In this document: piece by piece, positions 6,353-12,738 of the stretch
How positions within the stretch are numbered: the first letter of the stretch is position 1
How the letters are laid out: every line of letters begins with the position of its first letter
Program-made: the position numbers and the translations under genes
Assembly: GCA_900554685.1 (NCBI GenBank)
Contig: USIG01000036.1
Span: 1-12,767 of the forward strand
Origin: an uncultured Cryptobacterium sp.
GTDB taxonomy: Bacteria; Actinomycetota; Coriobacteriia; Coriobacteriales; Eggerthellaceae
DNA length: 12,767 nt
Direction of reading: 5' to 3'
Notes under the pieces: generated by a model
Databases searched by the model: none
Told to the model about the DNA's origin: nothing
Seen by the model: only the letters and a program-made list of their open reading frames with translations

Positions 6353-7456
6353 CTATCGCTCCTCGCCTTCATGATGTGACTCATCCTCAAGATGGGGTTT
6401 GTCCGCATTGCGAGGGTCCCCATCGTGAGGGTCCACCTGATGCGGGTTCATCTTATGAGGGTCCCCATCGAGCGGGTTCGCCTCACGGGGATCTACCTTG
6501 TAAGGGTTCGTCTCGTGAGAGTCTACCTCGCGAGAACCTTCGTTTCCCTCAACGCGTTTTGCTGCAAAAGTTTGTTTTGCAGCAAAGGCTTCCAGATAGG
6601 TAACTATCTCGTCTGCAAGTATCTGCGGATCGTAGAGTTTCTCAGGCAAGTCAAACCCTAAATCGCGCAGTTCGTTTGCAAGTCGCTGAGCATGCGGAAT
6701 ACCTAGACCAATTTGACGCAGTTCTTTTGCATGGTAGGTAAATATCTCCTCAGGCGAGCCTAAAAAGGCAACTTCGCCTTCATGCATCACCAAAAGTCTA
6801 TCAGCCAAGCGAGCAATATCATTCATGTTATGAGAAACCATGACAACAGTAAGGCCATGCTGAACATGGAGATCCTCAATTAAGGAAAGAAAATCGGCAC
6901 GCGAAGCCGGGTCCAAGCCGGCAACTGGCTCATCTAACACAAGAGTGGTAGGACGCATAGCTAAAACGCCCGCAAAAGCCACTCGACGCTGCTGACCACC
7001 AGATAACTCAAAAGGAGAACGCTCCGCAAGCTGATCGTAATCCAGACGCACAAGCTCAAGAGCTTCTCTTACGCGCGCATTCACCTCGTCTTCGGTAAGA
7101 CCTAAGTTACGAGGACCAAACGCAACATCCTGCGCAACACTCGCAGCAAATAATTGATGCTCCGGATACTGAAACACCACTCCGATATCGCCTCGCGCCT
7201 GGGTGGCAACTCTTTTATCTGCCAAGTTTTGACCATTCCAAAGCACAGTTCCCTCGGTCGGATTAGCCAAGCCGTTCAGATGCTGTACCAAAGTGGATTT
7301 GCCCGAACCGGTATGGCCTGCAATAGCAAGAAACTCCCCATCGCGCAATTCGAAAGAAACGTTTCTAAGAGCGTATTTTTGCTTCTCTCCCGCTTTTTTC
7401 TGCCGCTTTGAGAGCGGAACATAGCTGAAGCTTACTTGCTCGAATGTAATCGACAC
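6353..7456 (-). CDS. ecfA2: ECF transporter ATPase EcfA2 with unusual repeated His-rich C-terminal tail
   Basis: This is the cytoplasmic ABC ATPase of the ECF module. Walker A GHTGSGKST at 47-55, Q-loop Gln96, signature LSGGQ at 151-155, Walker B LVLDEP with Glu176, and switch His209 are intact; LDEPVAGLDP and the FQYPEHQLF segment mark it as EcfA2 rather than EcfA1. At 367 residues it is roughly 80 longer than usual. The extra part is a tail after about residue 300: residues 311-355 are nine tandem pentapeptides of the form x-Asp/Asn-Pro-His/Arg-x, then an acidic, His-containing end (LEDESHHEGEER). The GTG start at 7456 has AGGAGG 4 bases upstream and lies inside the end of ecfA1 (25-base overlap), so translation is likely coupled. 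The tail looks disordered; metal binding is possible but only inferred. Confidence 0.93.
   Translation of the reverse strand: MSITFEQVSFSYVPLSKRQKKAGEKQKYALRNVSFELRDGEFLAIAGHTGSGKSTLVQHLNGLANPTEGTVLWNGQNLADKRVATQARGDIGVVFQYPEHQLFAASVAQDVAFGPRNLGLTEDEVNARVREALELVRLDYDQLAERSPFELSGGQQRRVAFAGVLAMRPTTLVLDEPVAGLDPASRADFLSLIEDLHVQHGLTVVMVSHNMNDIARLADRLLVMHEGEVAFLGSPEEIFTYHAKELRQIGLGIPHAQRLANELRDLGFDLPEKLYDPQILADEIVTYLEAFAAKQTFAAKRVEGNEGSREVDSHETNPYKVDPREANPLDGDPHKMNPHQVDPHDGDPRNADKPHLEDESHHEGEER
6392..6526 (-). repeat. 15-bp coding minisatellite in ecfA2 (nine pentapeptide units)
   Basis: On the plus strand about nine 15-base units follow each other, for example GAGGGTCCCCATCGT, GAGGGTCCACCTGAT and GCGGGTTCATCTTAT. 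The 14-mer GAGGGTCCCCATCG occurs exactly at 6412-6425 and 6457-6470, three units apart, hinting at a 45-base higher-order duplication. Translated on the minus strand the units read VDSHE, TNPYK, VDPRE, ANPLD, GDPHK, MNPHQ, VDPHD, GDPRN, ADKPH. A 15-base unit keeps frame whatever the copy number. Confidence 0.9.
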
Positions 7457-8253
7457 AGTTCCTCCTTCAGCGATGTCGTTTCAATATGAGTACCGATTGG
7501 AATCCCTCGGTCTTGTAGCAAGCGAGACATTTGAGCAGCGAAAGGAATATCGAGATTGAGACTACGCAGCACTTCATCCTGCGTAAGAACCTCATCTGGC
7601 GTTCCGTCCAGTACGCAACGACCACTCTTCATCACAATAACGCGATCCGCCTCTGCAGCTTCTTCCATAAAGTGCGTGATCATAACGATAGTAAGCCCCT
7701 GCTCATGAAGCTCTTTGCACACCCGCATAAGACCACGGCGGCCACGGGGATCAAGCATCGCAGAAGCTTCATCTAAGATCATGATAGAAGGCTCCATAGC
7801 AAGCACTCCCGCGATAGCAACACGCTGTTTTTGCCCGCCAGAAAGCGCCGTTGTTTCACGTTTTCCCGACGTCTGTAGCCCCACTTGTTTAAGAGCCGCA
7901 TCGACACGTTGGCGAAGTTCAGGGTTTTCGATCCCTAAATTTTCAGGACCAAATGCAACATCGTTTTCTACCAAGCTTGCCACGAGCTGATCATCGGGAT
8001 TTTGGAACACCATGCCTGCTGTACTGCGAATAAGATACGTGTTTGCCGGATCGCTGGTATCAAGCCCATCTACCTGCACTGTTCCTTTATCAGGAACTAA
8101 AAGAGCATTAATCAACTTGGAGAAGGTAGATTTCCCTGAGCCATTTTCTCCCAGCACGCAAACGAACTGACCTTTCTCGATAGAAAGAGAAAGGTCAGAA
8201 AGTACATACGAAGTGCCTGTATAAGTGAACGAAACATCGGAAAAGGAGATCAT
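7432..8253 (-). CDS. ecfA1: ECF transporter ATPase EcfA1
   Basis: This is the first of the two ABC ATPases that power the ECF importer. Its 273 residues show Walker A GENGSGKS at 35-42, Q-loop Gln84, signature LSGGQ at 137-141, Walker B ending in Glu162, and switch His194. The sequence LDEASAMLDP (with Met instead of Gly before LDP) and FQNPDDQLVASLVENDVAFG are typical of EcfA1, so with EcfA2 it forms the usual heterodimer. ATG 8253 directly abuts the ribU stop codon, with AAAGGGG upstream inside ribU. Its 3' end overlaps ecfA2 by 25 bases. Confidence 0.95.
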   Translation of the reverse strand: MISFSDVSFTYTGTSYVLSDLSLSIEKGQFVCVLGENGSGKSTFSKLINALLVPDKGTVQVDGLDTSDPANTYLIRSTAGMVFQNPDDQLVASLVENDVAFGPENLGIENPELRQRVDAALKQVGLQTSGKRETTALSGGQKQRVAIAGVLAMEPSIMILDEASAMLDPRGRRGLMRVCKELHEQGLTIVMITHFMEEAAEADRVIVMKSGRCVLDGTPDEVLTQDEVLRSLNLDIPFAAQMSRLLQDRGIPIGTHIETTSLKEELCRLHSSK

Positions 8254-8844
8254 TTATCGCCCCTTTACCTGGTCTTTCTTAGGAGTAATAAGATTTGAAA
8301 TGGACTTATAAATTATCAGGGTCAACACCGCATTGATGCAGCCTTTTATCAGATTAAACGGAATTAGAACAGGAATAATCATCGCAATAACGGCATCAAG
8401 AGGAACGCCAAGCCACATAGGAGTAAGCAAAAGATTTCCCACAATAGCGCCAATTGTTGCCGCAATAACACTGAGTACTAAACCAGCAATAGCCACAGGG
8501 TAGGTACGTTTTTTGTGGTACATCAAAGCTGCAGGTAGCACAAAACAGGTAACGCAAAGAACATTCATGAGCGCACCCGTGAAGTCCGCCATAAGCAGCC
8601 CATGGATAATCGCAATCACGATACCAACAGCAACACCTGCGCCAGGACCAAACCCAAAGCCCACCACCATAGCCGGCATATTGGAAGCGTCAAACTTAAG
8701 CCAGGTTACACCAGGTAAAAGCGGGAACTCAACAAAGGAAAGCAGCGCACCGATTGCGCACATTAAAGCCATAATAACCATCTGTTTGGTAGACCAAACG
8801 TTGGTATTTTTATTGGGCATATTTTGAGATGGAGTAGCAGACAC
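8254..8844 (-). CDS. ribU: ECF transporter S component, RibU-type (riboflavin by homology)
   Basis: This is the membrane subunit that binds the vitamin and docks on the EcfA1/A2/T module. The 196 residues give about six hydrophobic helices. Two stretches resemble RibU closely: LLPGVTWLKFDASNMPAMV at about 42-60, matching the family's LKYDxSDIP-like substrate loop, and IPFNLIKG at 161-168 before the last helix. Riboflavin or FMN is therefore the likely substrate; the Asp-to-Asn change in the loop (ASNMP) leaves some doubt. GTG 8844 is chosen because AGGGG lies 5 bases upstream. Only 41 bases separate it from the upstream kinase gene, too short for an FMN riboswitch, so any flavin control would have to act elsewhere. 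It heads the four-gene ECF block, which suggests a dedicated rather than shared module. Confidence 0.85.
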   Translation of the reverse strand: MSATPSQNMPNKNTNVWSTKQMVIMALMCAIGALLSFVEFPLLPGVTWLKFDASNMPAMVVGFGFGPGAGVAVGIVIAIIHGLLMADFTGALMNVLCVTCFVLPAALMYHKKRTYPVAIAGLVLSVIAATIGAIVGNLLLTPMWLGVPLDAVIAMIIPVLIPFNLIKGCINAVLTLIIYKSISNLITPKKDQVKGR

Positions 8845-8885
8845 TAAAACCCCTTTTCAAGAAAGCCTTAACAGCAGTAAGCCTT

Positions 8886-9404
8886 TTACAGCATGGAGAG
8901 CTGATCTACCAAGCGACGCGCTGCATCACGTACCGATAAACCATCGATATCGATAGTTACATCCGCATATTTCTCATAGAGAGGGAGACGCTCGTCGTAC
9001 AAATCACGGAGGCTCATTCCCATGCCGTTTTTCATAACAACACCGCGCTCATGTAAACCACCAAGGCGGCTCTCAAGCTCTTCATAGGAAACGCGAAGGT
9101 AAACCACAGTACCAATGGACTTCAGATGGCTCATTGCTTCATCTGAGTAAACCGCTGAACCACCGGTAGCCACAATGGCACGACTGGCGCTCAGCGTACA
9201 CAGCACCTCGTTTTCAACCTCGATAAACCCATCGGGTCCACACGCGTCGATAATCTTTTGAAGCGTTTTATCAAGCTTGCTCTGAATAAGCAAGTCAGCA
9301 TCGATAAACTCATAGCCCAAGATCTTAGCAAGCACCACACCAAGAGTTGACTTGCCTGCACCTGGCATACCAATCAGGACGATGTTGTCTAGGTTGTTAG
9401 ACAT
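8886..9404 (-). CDS. Shikimate-kinase-family P-loop kinase, non-canonical
   Basis: This 172-residue NMP-kinase-like protein is of the AroK superfamily. Walker A GMPGAGKST is at 12-20, FIDAD at 33-37 gives the Asp (37) equivalent to shikimate-binding Asp34 of characterised enzymes, ATGGS at 79-83 takes the place of the GGG motif, and Arg139 in ERLPLYEKYAD matches the C-terminal substrate Arg. However, the FRxxE motif reads FIEVE (60-64), so the Arg that binds the shikimate carboxylate (Arg58 in the family) is Ile61. It may phosphorylate another substrate. I chose ATG 9404, with AGGAGG 9 bases upstream; the frame is open to a further in-frame start at 9443, which lies inside the exporter gene. 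It overlaps the exporter gene by 8 bases (ATGTCTAA), so the two are translationally linked. Automated naming as shikimate kinase would be normal but perhaps wrong. Confidence 0.85.
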   Translation of the reverse strand: MSNNLDNIVLIGMPGAGKSTLGVVLAKILGYEFIDADLLIQSKLDKTLQKIIDACGPDGFIEVENEVLCTLSASRAIVATGGSAVYSDEAMSHLKSIGTVVYLRVSYEELESRLGGLHERGVVMKNGMGMSLRDLYDERLPLYEKYADVTIDIDGLSVRDAARRLVDQLSML

Positions 9405-10350
9405 CCTTGTCGTCCTCCTTCCATTTTTTGCGTTTAAATGCAACTATAGCACGTTTAGCTTCCACTCTTGGAGCGAGCAATTCATTTACAAGAATCGCGG
9501 CAAAAATAAGTATAAACCCTATCACCAATCGGGCAGTAAGCACTTCGCCATAGAGCAAAACCGAAAACACGACTCCAAAAACTGATTCCAAACTTAAGAA
9601 CAAAGAGGCCTGCGCAGGAGGCACATACGCAAGGGAAACATTTTGAATGCCGAAGGCCACAACCGATGCAAAGACAATAAGAAACGCCATTTGCCCTACG
9701 ATTTCAGGTGTAATAAGAGACAGCGCAGGTGGTGTTTCGAATAGGCCCCCAACGCAGAGACCAAAAAGTCCCTCGAAAATAAACTGGAACACCGTAAGCG
9801 TTAGTACATCGCGCTGTTTGGAAAACCGAGAGACTAACACAATATGAATTGCAAATAAAAGCGCGCAAATTTGGGTAAGACCTTCGCCTAGGCCAAGCGT
9901 TAACGTCTCTCCAGAAGTGCTTACCGCAACAAGCCAAATGCCCACTATCGCAATAACCGCTGCCCCTACGTTACAAAACGACGGGCGTTTGCGCGCAACA
10001 ACCCACCAAGCAAAGGGAACAATAACGCAGTAGGTTGCCGTAAGAAAGGCGTTGATACCAGGTGTCGTATATTGCAGCCCTATCGTTTGCGTAAGAAAAG
10101 CGGAGAAATCAAAGAGAGCAAGAATAGCTCCATAGCCCACCATACGCCAAGAAAAGTTACGACGAACGCGTTTATGAAGTATGACCAGCAAAAGAAGACC
10201 AGCTAAGGTAAAACGTACACCAAGAAGCAACGCGGGAGGCACGATGTCAACCACGTTTTTCATGACGACAAAGCTAAAGCCCCAAATAATCGTCGCAAGA
10301 ATAAGAAGAGCTTTATATATGCTGGTAGGTATGTTGGCAAGCGCAATCAC
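9397..10350 (-). CDS. EamA/DMT-family membrane transporter
   Basis: This is a drug/metabolite transporter superfamily member of 317 residues, with about ten hydrophobic helices arranged as two EamA repeats (roughly 12-141 and 155-290). Typical motifs are visible: an IWGFSFVVMK start in helix 1, a GLQYTTPGINAFLTA segment at the end of the first repeat, and VPPAQASLFLSLESVFGVVFSVLLYGE near the end of the second. A basic tail (KRKKWKEDD) should face the cytoplasm. Family members export amino acids, nucleotides or other metabolites; the substrate cannot be told from sequence. The start is GTG 10350. No Shine-Dalgarno is seen, and a TATAAT box lies just upstream, so a leaderless or very short leader is possible. 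It is the first gene of the six-gene minus-strand run. Confidence 0.88.
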   Translation of the reverse strand: MIALANIPTSIYKALLILATIIWGFSFVVMKNVVDIVPPALLLGVRFTLAGLLLLVILHKRVRRNFSWRMVGYGAILALFDFSAFLTQTIGLQYTTPGINAFLTATYCVIVPFAWWVVARKRPSFCNVGAAVIAIVGIWLVAVSTSGETLTLGLGEGLTQICALLFAIHIVLVSRFSKQRDVLTLTVFQFIFEGLFGLCVGGLFETPPALSLITPEIVGQMAFLIVFASVVAFGIQNVSLAYVPPAQASLFLSLESVFGVVFSVLLYGEVLTARLVIGFILIFAAILVNELLAPRVEAKRAIVAFKRKKWKEDDKDV

Positions 10351-10358
10351 AGCGGCTT

Positions 10359-10364
10359 ATTATA
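10359..10364 (-). promoter_or_regulatory. Possible -10 box for the exporter/kinase/ECF operon
   Basis: A perfect TATAAT on the minus strand ends nine bases before the exporter's GTG codon. A transcription start 6-8 bases downstream would fall within a few bases of the GTG, which fits the lack of a ribosome binding site. The -35 region is poor: TTGCCG is present at 10385-10390 but 20 bases away. Treat as tentative. Confidence 0.4.
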
Positions 10365-10437
10365 TCCAAGCTACTCTGCAAATGCGGCAACAATATGCCC
10401 CGAAAGCGGGAACGCATCTCCCCTGTCCGCGAACGAC

Positions 10438-10453
10438 AAAAAGCGGCCTTTTT
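10438..10453 (-). terminator. Weak possible terminator after the DUF2207 gene
   Basis: AAAAAG and CTTTTT form a 6-bp stem around a 4-base loop (GCCG on the minus strand), ending in a T run. It lies 158 bases past the DUF2207 stop and before the exporter gene's putative promoter, a sensible position. The stem is short and A-T rich, so strength is doubtful. Confidence 0.4.
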
Positions 10454-10457
10454 GGGA

Positions 10458-10577
10458 GAGCGTCGTTTCCCTAATGGACGTCGCCATCTTAGAGGGTGTC
10501 ACTTTCCTAACGGACACCGCCACCTCAGAGCACCACTTTCCCGAGCGTCGTTTCCCTAGTGAACATCGGCTTCCTTA
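10458..10577. repeat. Degenerate tandem-repeat array, unit ~35 bp
   Basis: Three diverged full units and one truncated unit are visible on the plus strand: 10458-10491, 10492-10527, a short copy 10528-10542, and 10543-10577. The first and last share GAGCGTCGTTTCCCTA exactly and then drift; all begin with GAG, have TTTCC near the middle and the full ones end in CTTA or CTCA. There are no spacers, so it is not CRISPR. It fills the gap after the DUF2207 gene. The second intergenic array (5365-5506) has similar unit length but different sequence. Confidence 0.65.
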
Positions 10578-10611
10578 AGCAGGCATCGTAGCTTCCGCCG
10601 AAGCCGCCACC

Positions 10612-12585
10612 CTAGCGGGCACCGCCACCTCCGCCGAAGCCGCCGCCTCCGCCAACAGAAAAGCCTCCGCCGAAACCACCAGCCGATGAAGCATTGCCCG
10701 AAATCGCAGACATGCTTGCGGCAACCGATTCCGACAGTGCGCTTTGAAAAGCACTTCCCACGCTTGACAAATGCGCTCCGTGGAAACCAGCGCTATACCA
10801 AATCCACCAGGGAACACCGCTATATGATCCCATAGCACTATAGTCATCGTAAGCCACTTCGGGTATCGCTTTTCGCAGCTCTTCCATCGCTTTTTCAGCA
10901 ACCCCAAAAATAAGGGCATAAACCATAAACTCGCCCCATACTTTCACATCTAAAGGAGGACGTTCATTGAGGGCGGAAAATTCGGTAAGCCACTTCTCAA
11001 GCGCCTCGCAACGTGCATATGCATCAGCGCCTTTTTGGGTTCGTCTATCCATGAAGCGAGAAACCACCATAAGTACCACACCAGTCACCAGGCCCGGAAT
11101 AAGCACAAAAGGATTGCCGAATAAAAATGCCACGACAACGCAGATAACCAGCAGGATTACCGCAACCGTTGCCATCCTTGTACGTTTGACATATGAATAG
11201 CTTTCAAAGTAATCTCCAACGTTCACGTGAGCCGAAACGACCCCTTGCCAACGTGCCATGGTATCGTTGAAAGACTTGGGATGCTCTTCGGCATAGGATT
11301 TTATAGTGTTCAGCCAAAGTGACGGCTGACCTTGCGCGATAGTGTCGAACAAAAACGACATAGCCTGCCGATCGATGTCGCTATTCAAGGTTAATTCACG
11401 CTCAGGCACACGAGTAAGGTAGTAGTCCTCCACTGTTTTTGCGCCCAACAAACCATCAGTTTGATAGGATCCCTTGTTGATCAAAAGCGCACCCTCATTA
11501 GCTAAATGCATGATAGTAGCCACGAAATCATTCGCGCTTTCCTTATTAAAACGGCACAATCGTCCAATAACTGCAGGGTGCTCCCCTTCTACCGGTACAT
11601 CGCGCCAATACGTTTCTTTGAACTGCGGTTTGAGCTCTTTACCATACCGCACAAACGAATAGAGACCCCATATCAAAAGAGCCAGGCAAACAAGCACAAC
11701 CGCCAAAAGGACGCCGAGCGAAGTTACCCGCTGTGCATTTGCATGATCCGCCCAGGTTTTTTCTTCATCCAAAACAGTATCTAAGCGTGCCGTTGAAAAA
11801 TGTGCATTCACATCGCGAGAAGAGACATCCGAGAGCCATTCGGTGGGAAAAAGAATACGTGCCTCTGCATACGAGCCAGCAGATACCCGTGGAACCTCAT
11901 AAGAAACCGTACCATCAGAATTGATGTGAACCGTTGCATCAAGAGGTCCATGACCCCAAGCACGAACGTTTTCTCCTGCTTCTACAGAAGCGCCCTTTGG
12001 CAAAGGGAGCGTAACGATAAGGGATACATTAGAGCTGTCTTCTTCCCATTGACTGCCCACAAACTGCCAATAGAGCTCCCCTACATCAGAATAGGCTTGA
12101 ACGGCATCTTCCACCACGTAAGTCAACTCAAACAACACCCTTGAGTCGCTCTCGTTGAAAAAAGCGTAAACCGTATTTTCAGGCTCATCGAAGGAGTAGG
12201 CAGTTTTACCTGGGCCCCCTTCTTCACGCCAATCCAGCTGAAAGGGAACACTTGAAAGAGTATCCCAATCCCCCTGAATCTGCGAGGAGTCATCCAAATG
12301 AGCCATACGAACATTTTCAATTGAAAGGTGAGCACCTTCGGGAAGATCGTCATAGTTCCACCAAACAGCGCTAAAGTCGCCCTTGAAATCAAACTCGCGC
12401 TGCTCTACAACCAGTAAATCCCCGTTGGTTTGCACCTGCGCATGTATAGTCACCTGAGGCATATCGTAGCTTTTTGCATATGCCAACTGTGGGAAAAGAG
12501 CCAAAAGCCCCACCACGCAACAAAGTAGCGCAAAAGCAAGCGAAAGAATCATCCGCGGATGATGAGATATACGAAAAACAGCCAT
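10612..12585 (-). CDS. DUF2207 family membrane protein with signal peptide and Gly-rich C-terminus
   Basis: This 657-residue protein is of unknown biochemical role. Residues 1-37 are a signal sequence with hydrophobic core at about 12-34 and a likely cut after AYA (37). Residues ~40-255 form the extracellular DUF2207 domain with tell-tale features (EQREFDFKGDF, VWWNYDDLPEG, FPTEW). A membrane helix follows at ~287-312, then a cytoplasmic part (RFNKESANDFVATIMHLANEG is typical of the family), two further helices at ~471-489 and 491-511, and a low-complexity tail (636-657) of Gly and Phe ending GGGGGAR. ATG 12585 has an AGGGAA site about 7 bases upstream. It stands alone on the minus strand, divergent from tRNA-Ser. 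The family is common in actinobacteria and Firmicutes, with no settled function. Confidence 0.92.
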   Translation of the reverse strand: MAVFRISHHPRMILSLAFALLCCVVGLLALFPQLAYAKSYDMPQVTIHAQVQTNGDLLVVEQREFDFKGDFSAVWWNYDDLPEGAHLSIENVRMAHLDDSSQIQGDWDTLSSVPFQLDWREEGGPGKTAYSFDEPENTVYAFFNESDSRVLFELTYVVEDAVQAYSDVGELYWQFVGSQWEEDSSNVSLIVTLPLPKGASVEAGENVRAWGHGPLDATVHINSDGTVSYEVPRVSAGSYAEARILFPTEWLSDVSSRDVNAHFSTARLDTVLDEEKTWADHANAQRVTSLGVLLAVVLVCLALLIWGLYSFVRYGKELKPQFKETYWRDVPVEGEHPAVIGRLCRFNKESANDFVATIMHLANEGALLINKGSYQTDGLLGAKTVEDYYLTRVPERELTLNSDIDRQAMSFLFDTIAQGQPSLWLNTIKSYAEEHPKSFNDTMARWQGVVSAHVNVGDYFESYSYVKRTRMATVAVILLVICVVVAFLFGNPFVLIPGLVTGVVLMVVSRFMDRRTQKGADAYARCEALEKWLTEFSALNERPPLDVKVWGEFMVYALIFGVAEKAMEELRKAIPEVAYDDYSAMGSYSGVPWWIWYSAGFHGAHLSSVGSAFQSALSESVAASMSAISGNASSAGGFGGGFSVGGGGGFGGGGGAR

Positions 12586-12636
12586 TAATGATTCCCTACC
12601 CTCAAACGATCTATTTATGCGATCAATTCATTATTC

Positions 12637-12664
12637 CTTATATCAAACCGCTCTGTTTTGTAAA
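12637..12664 (-). promoter_or_regulatory. Possible promoter of the DUF2207 gene
   Basis: On the minus strand TTTACA (12664-12659) and TATAAG (12642-12637) are separated by 16 bases. Transcription would start near 12630, giving a leader of about 45 bases before ATG 12585. The -35 box overlaps the left edge of a 14-bp palindrome. Confidence 0.45.
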
Positions 12665-12676
12665 AACCATGGTTTT
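12663..12676. promoter_or_regulatory. 14-bp perfect palindrome, possible operator
   Basis: AAAACCATGGTTTT is a perfect palindrome in the divergent gap between the DUF2207 gene and tRNA-Ser. Direct repeats of GTTTTGTA flank or overlap it (12655-12662 and 12672-12679). The position next to the DUF2207 -35 box would suit a regulator site; no binding protein can be named. Confidence 0.35.
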
Positions 12677-12691
12677 GTACCGCTCCCCATC

Positions 12692-12720
12692 TTGCAAGAA
12701 AAGGCTGAGCAAGTTATCAT
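12692..12720 (+). promoter_or_regulatory. Promoter of tRNA-Ser
   Basis: TTGCAA (12692-12697) and TATCAT (12715-12720) are separated by exactly 17 bases. Transcription would begin near 12727, about a dozen bases before the mature tRNA 5' end, a normal leader for a bacterial tRNA. Confidence 0.6.
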
Positions 12721-12738
12721 ATCAAGTCGCATCGTATT

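Noticed and set aside
6376..6661. Plus-strand ORFs of 75 and 89 codons rich in Gly/Pro or Arg/Val opposite the ecfA2 tail
   Set aside because: They come from the 15-bp repeat, which is open in several frames; ecfA2 has the start signal, the upstream ATPase domain and the operon context.
9405..9443. N-terminal extension of the shikimate-kinase-like protein from the upstream start
   Set aside because: ATG 9404 has a strong AGGAGG at good spacing and gives the family's usual N-terminus; the extension lies inside the exporter gene.
10458..10577. CRISPR array
   Set aside because: Units lack spacers and differ in sequence and length; no cas genes.
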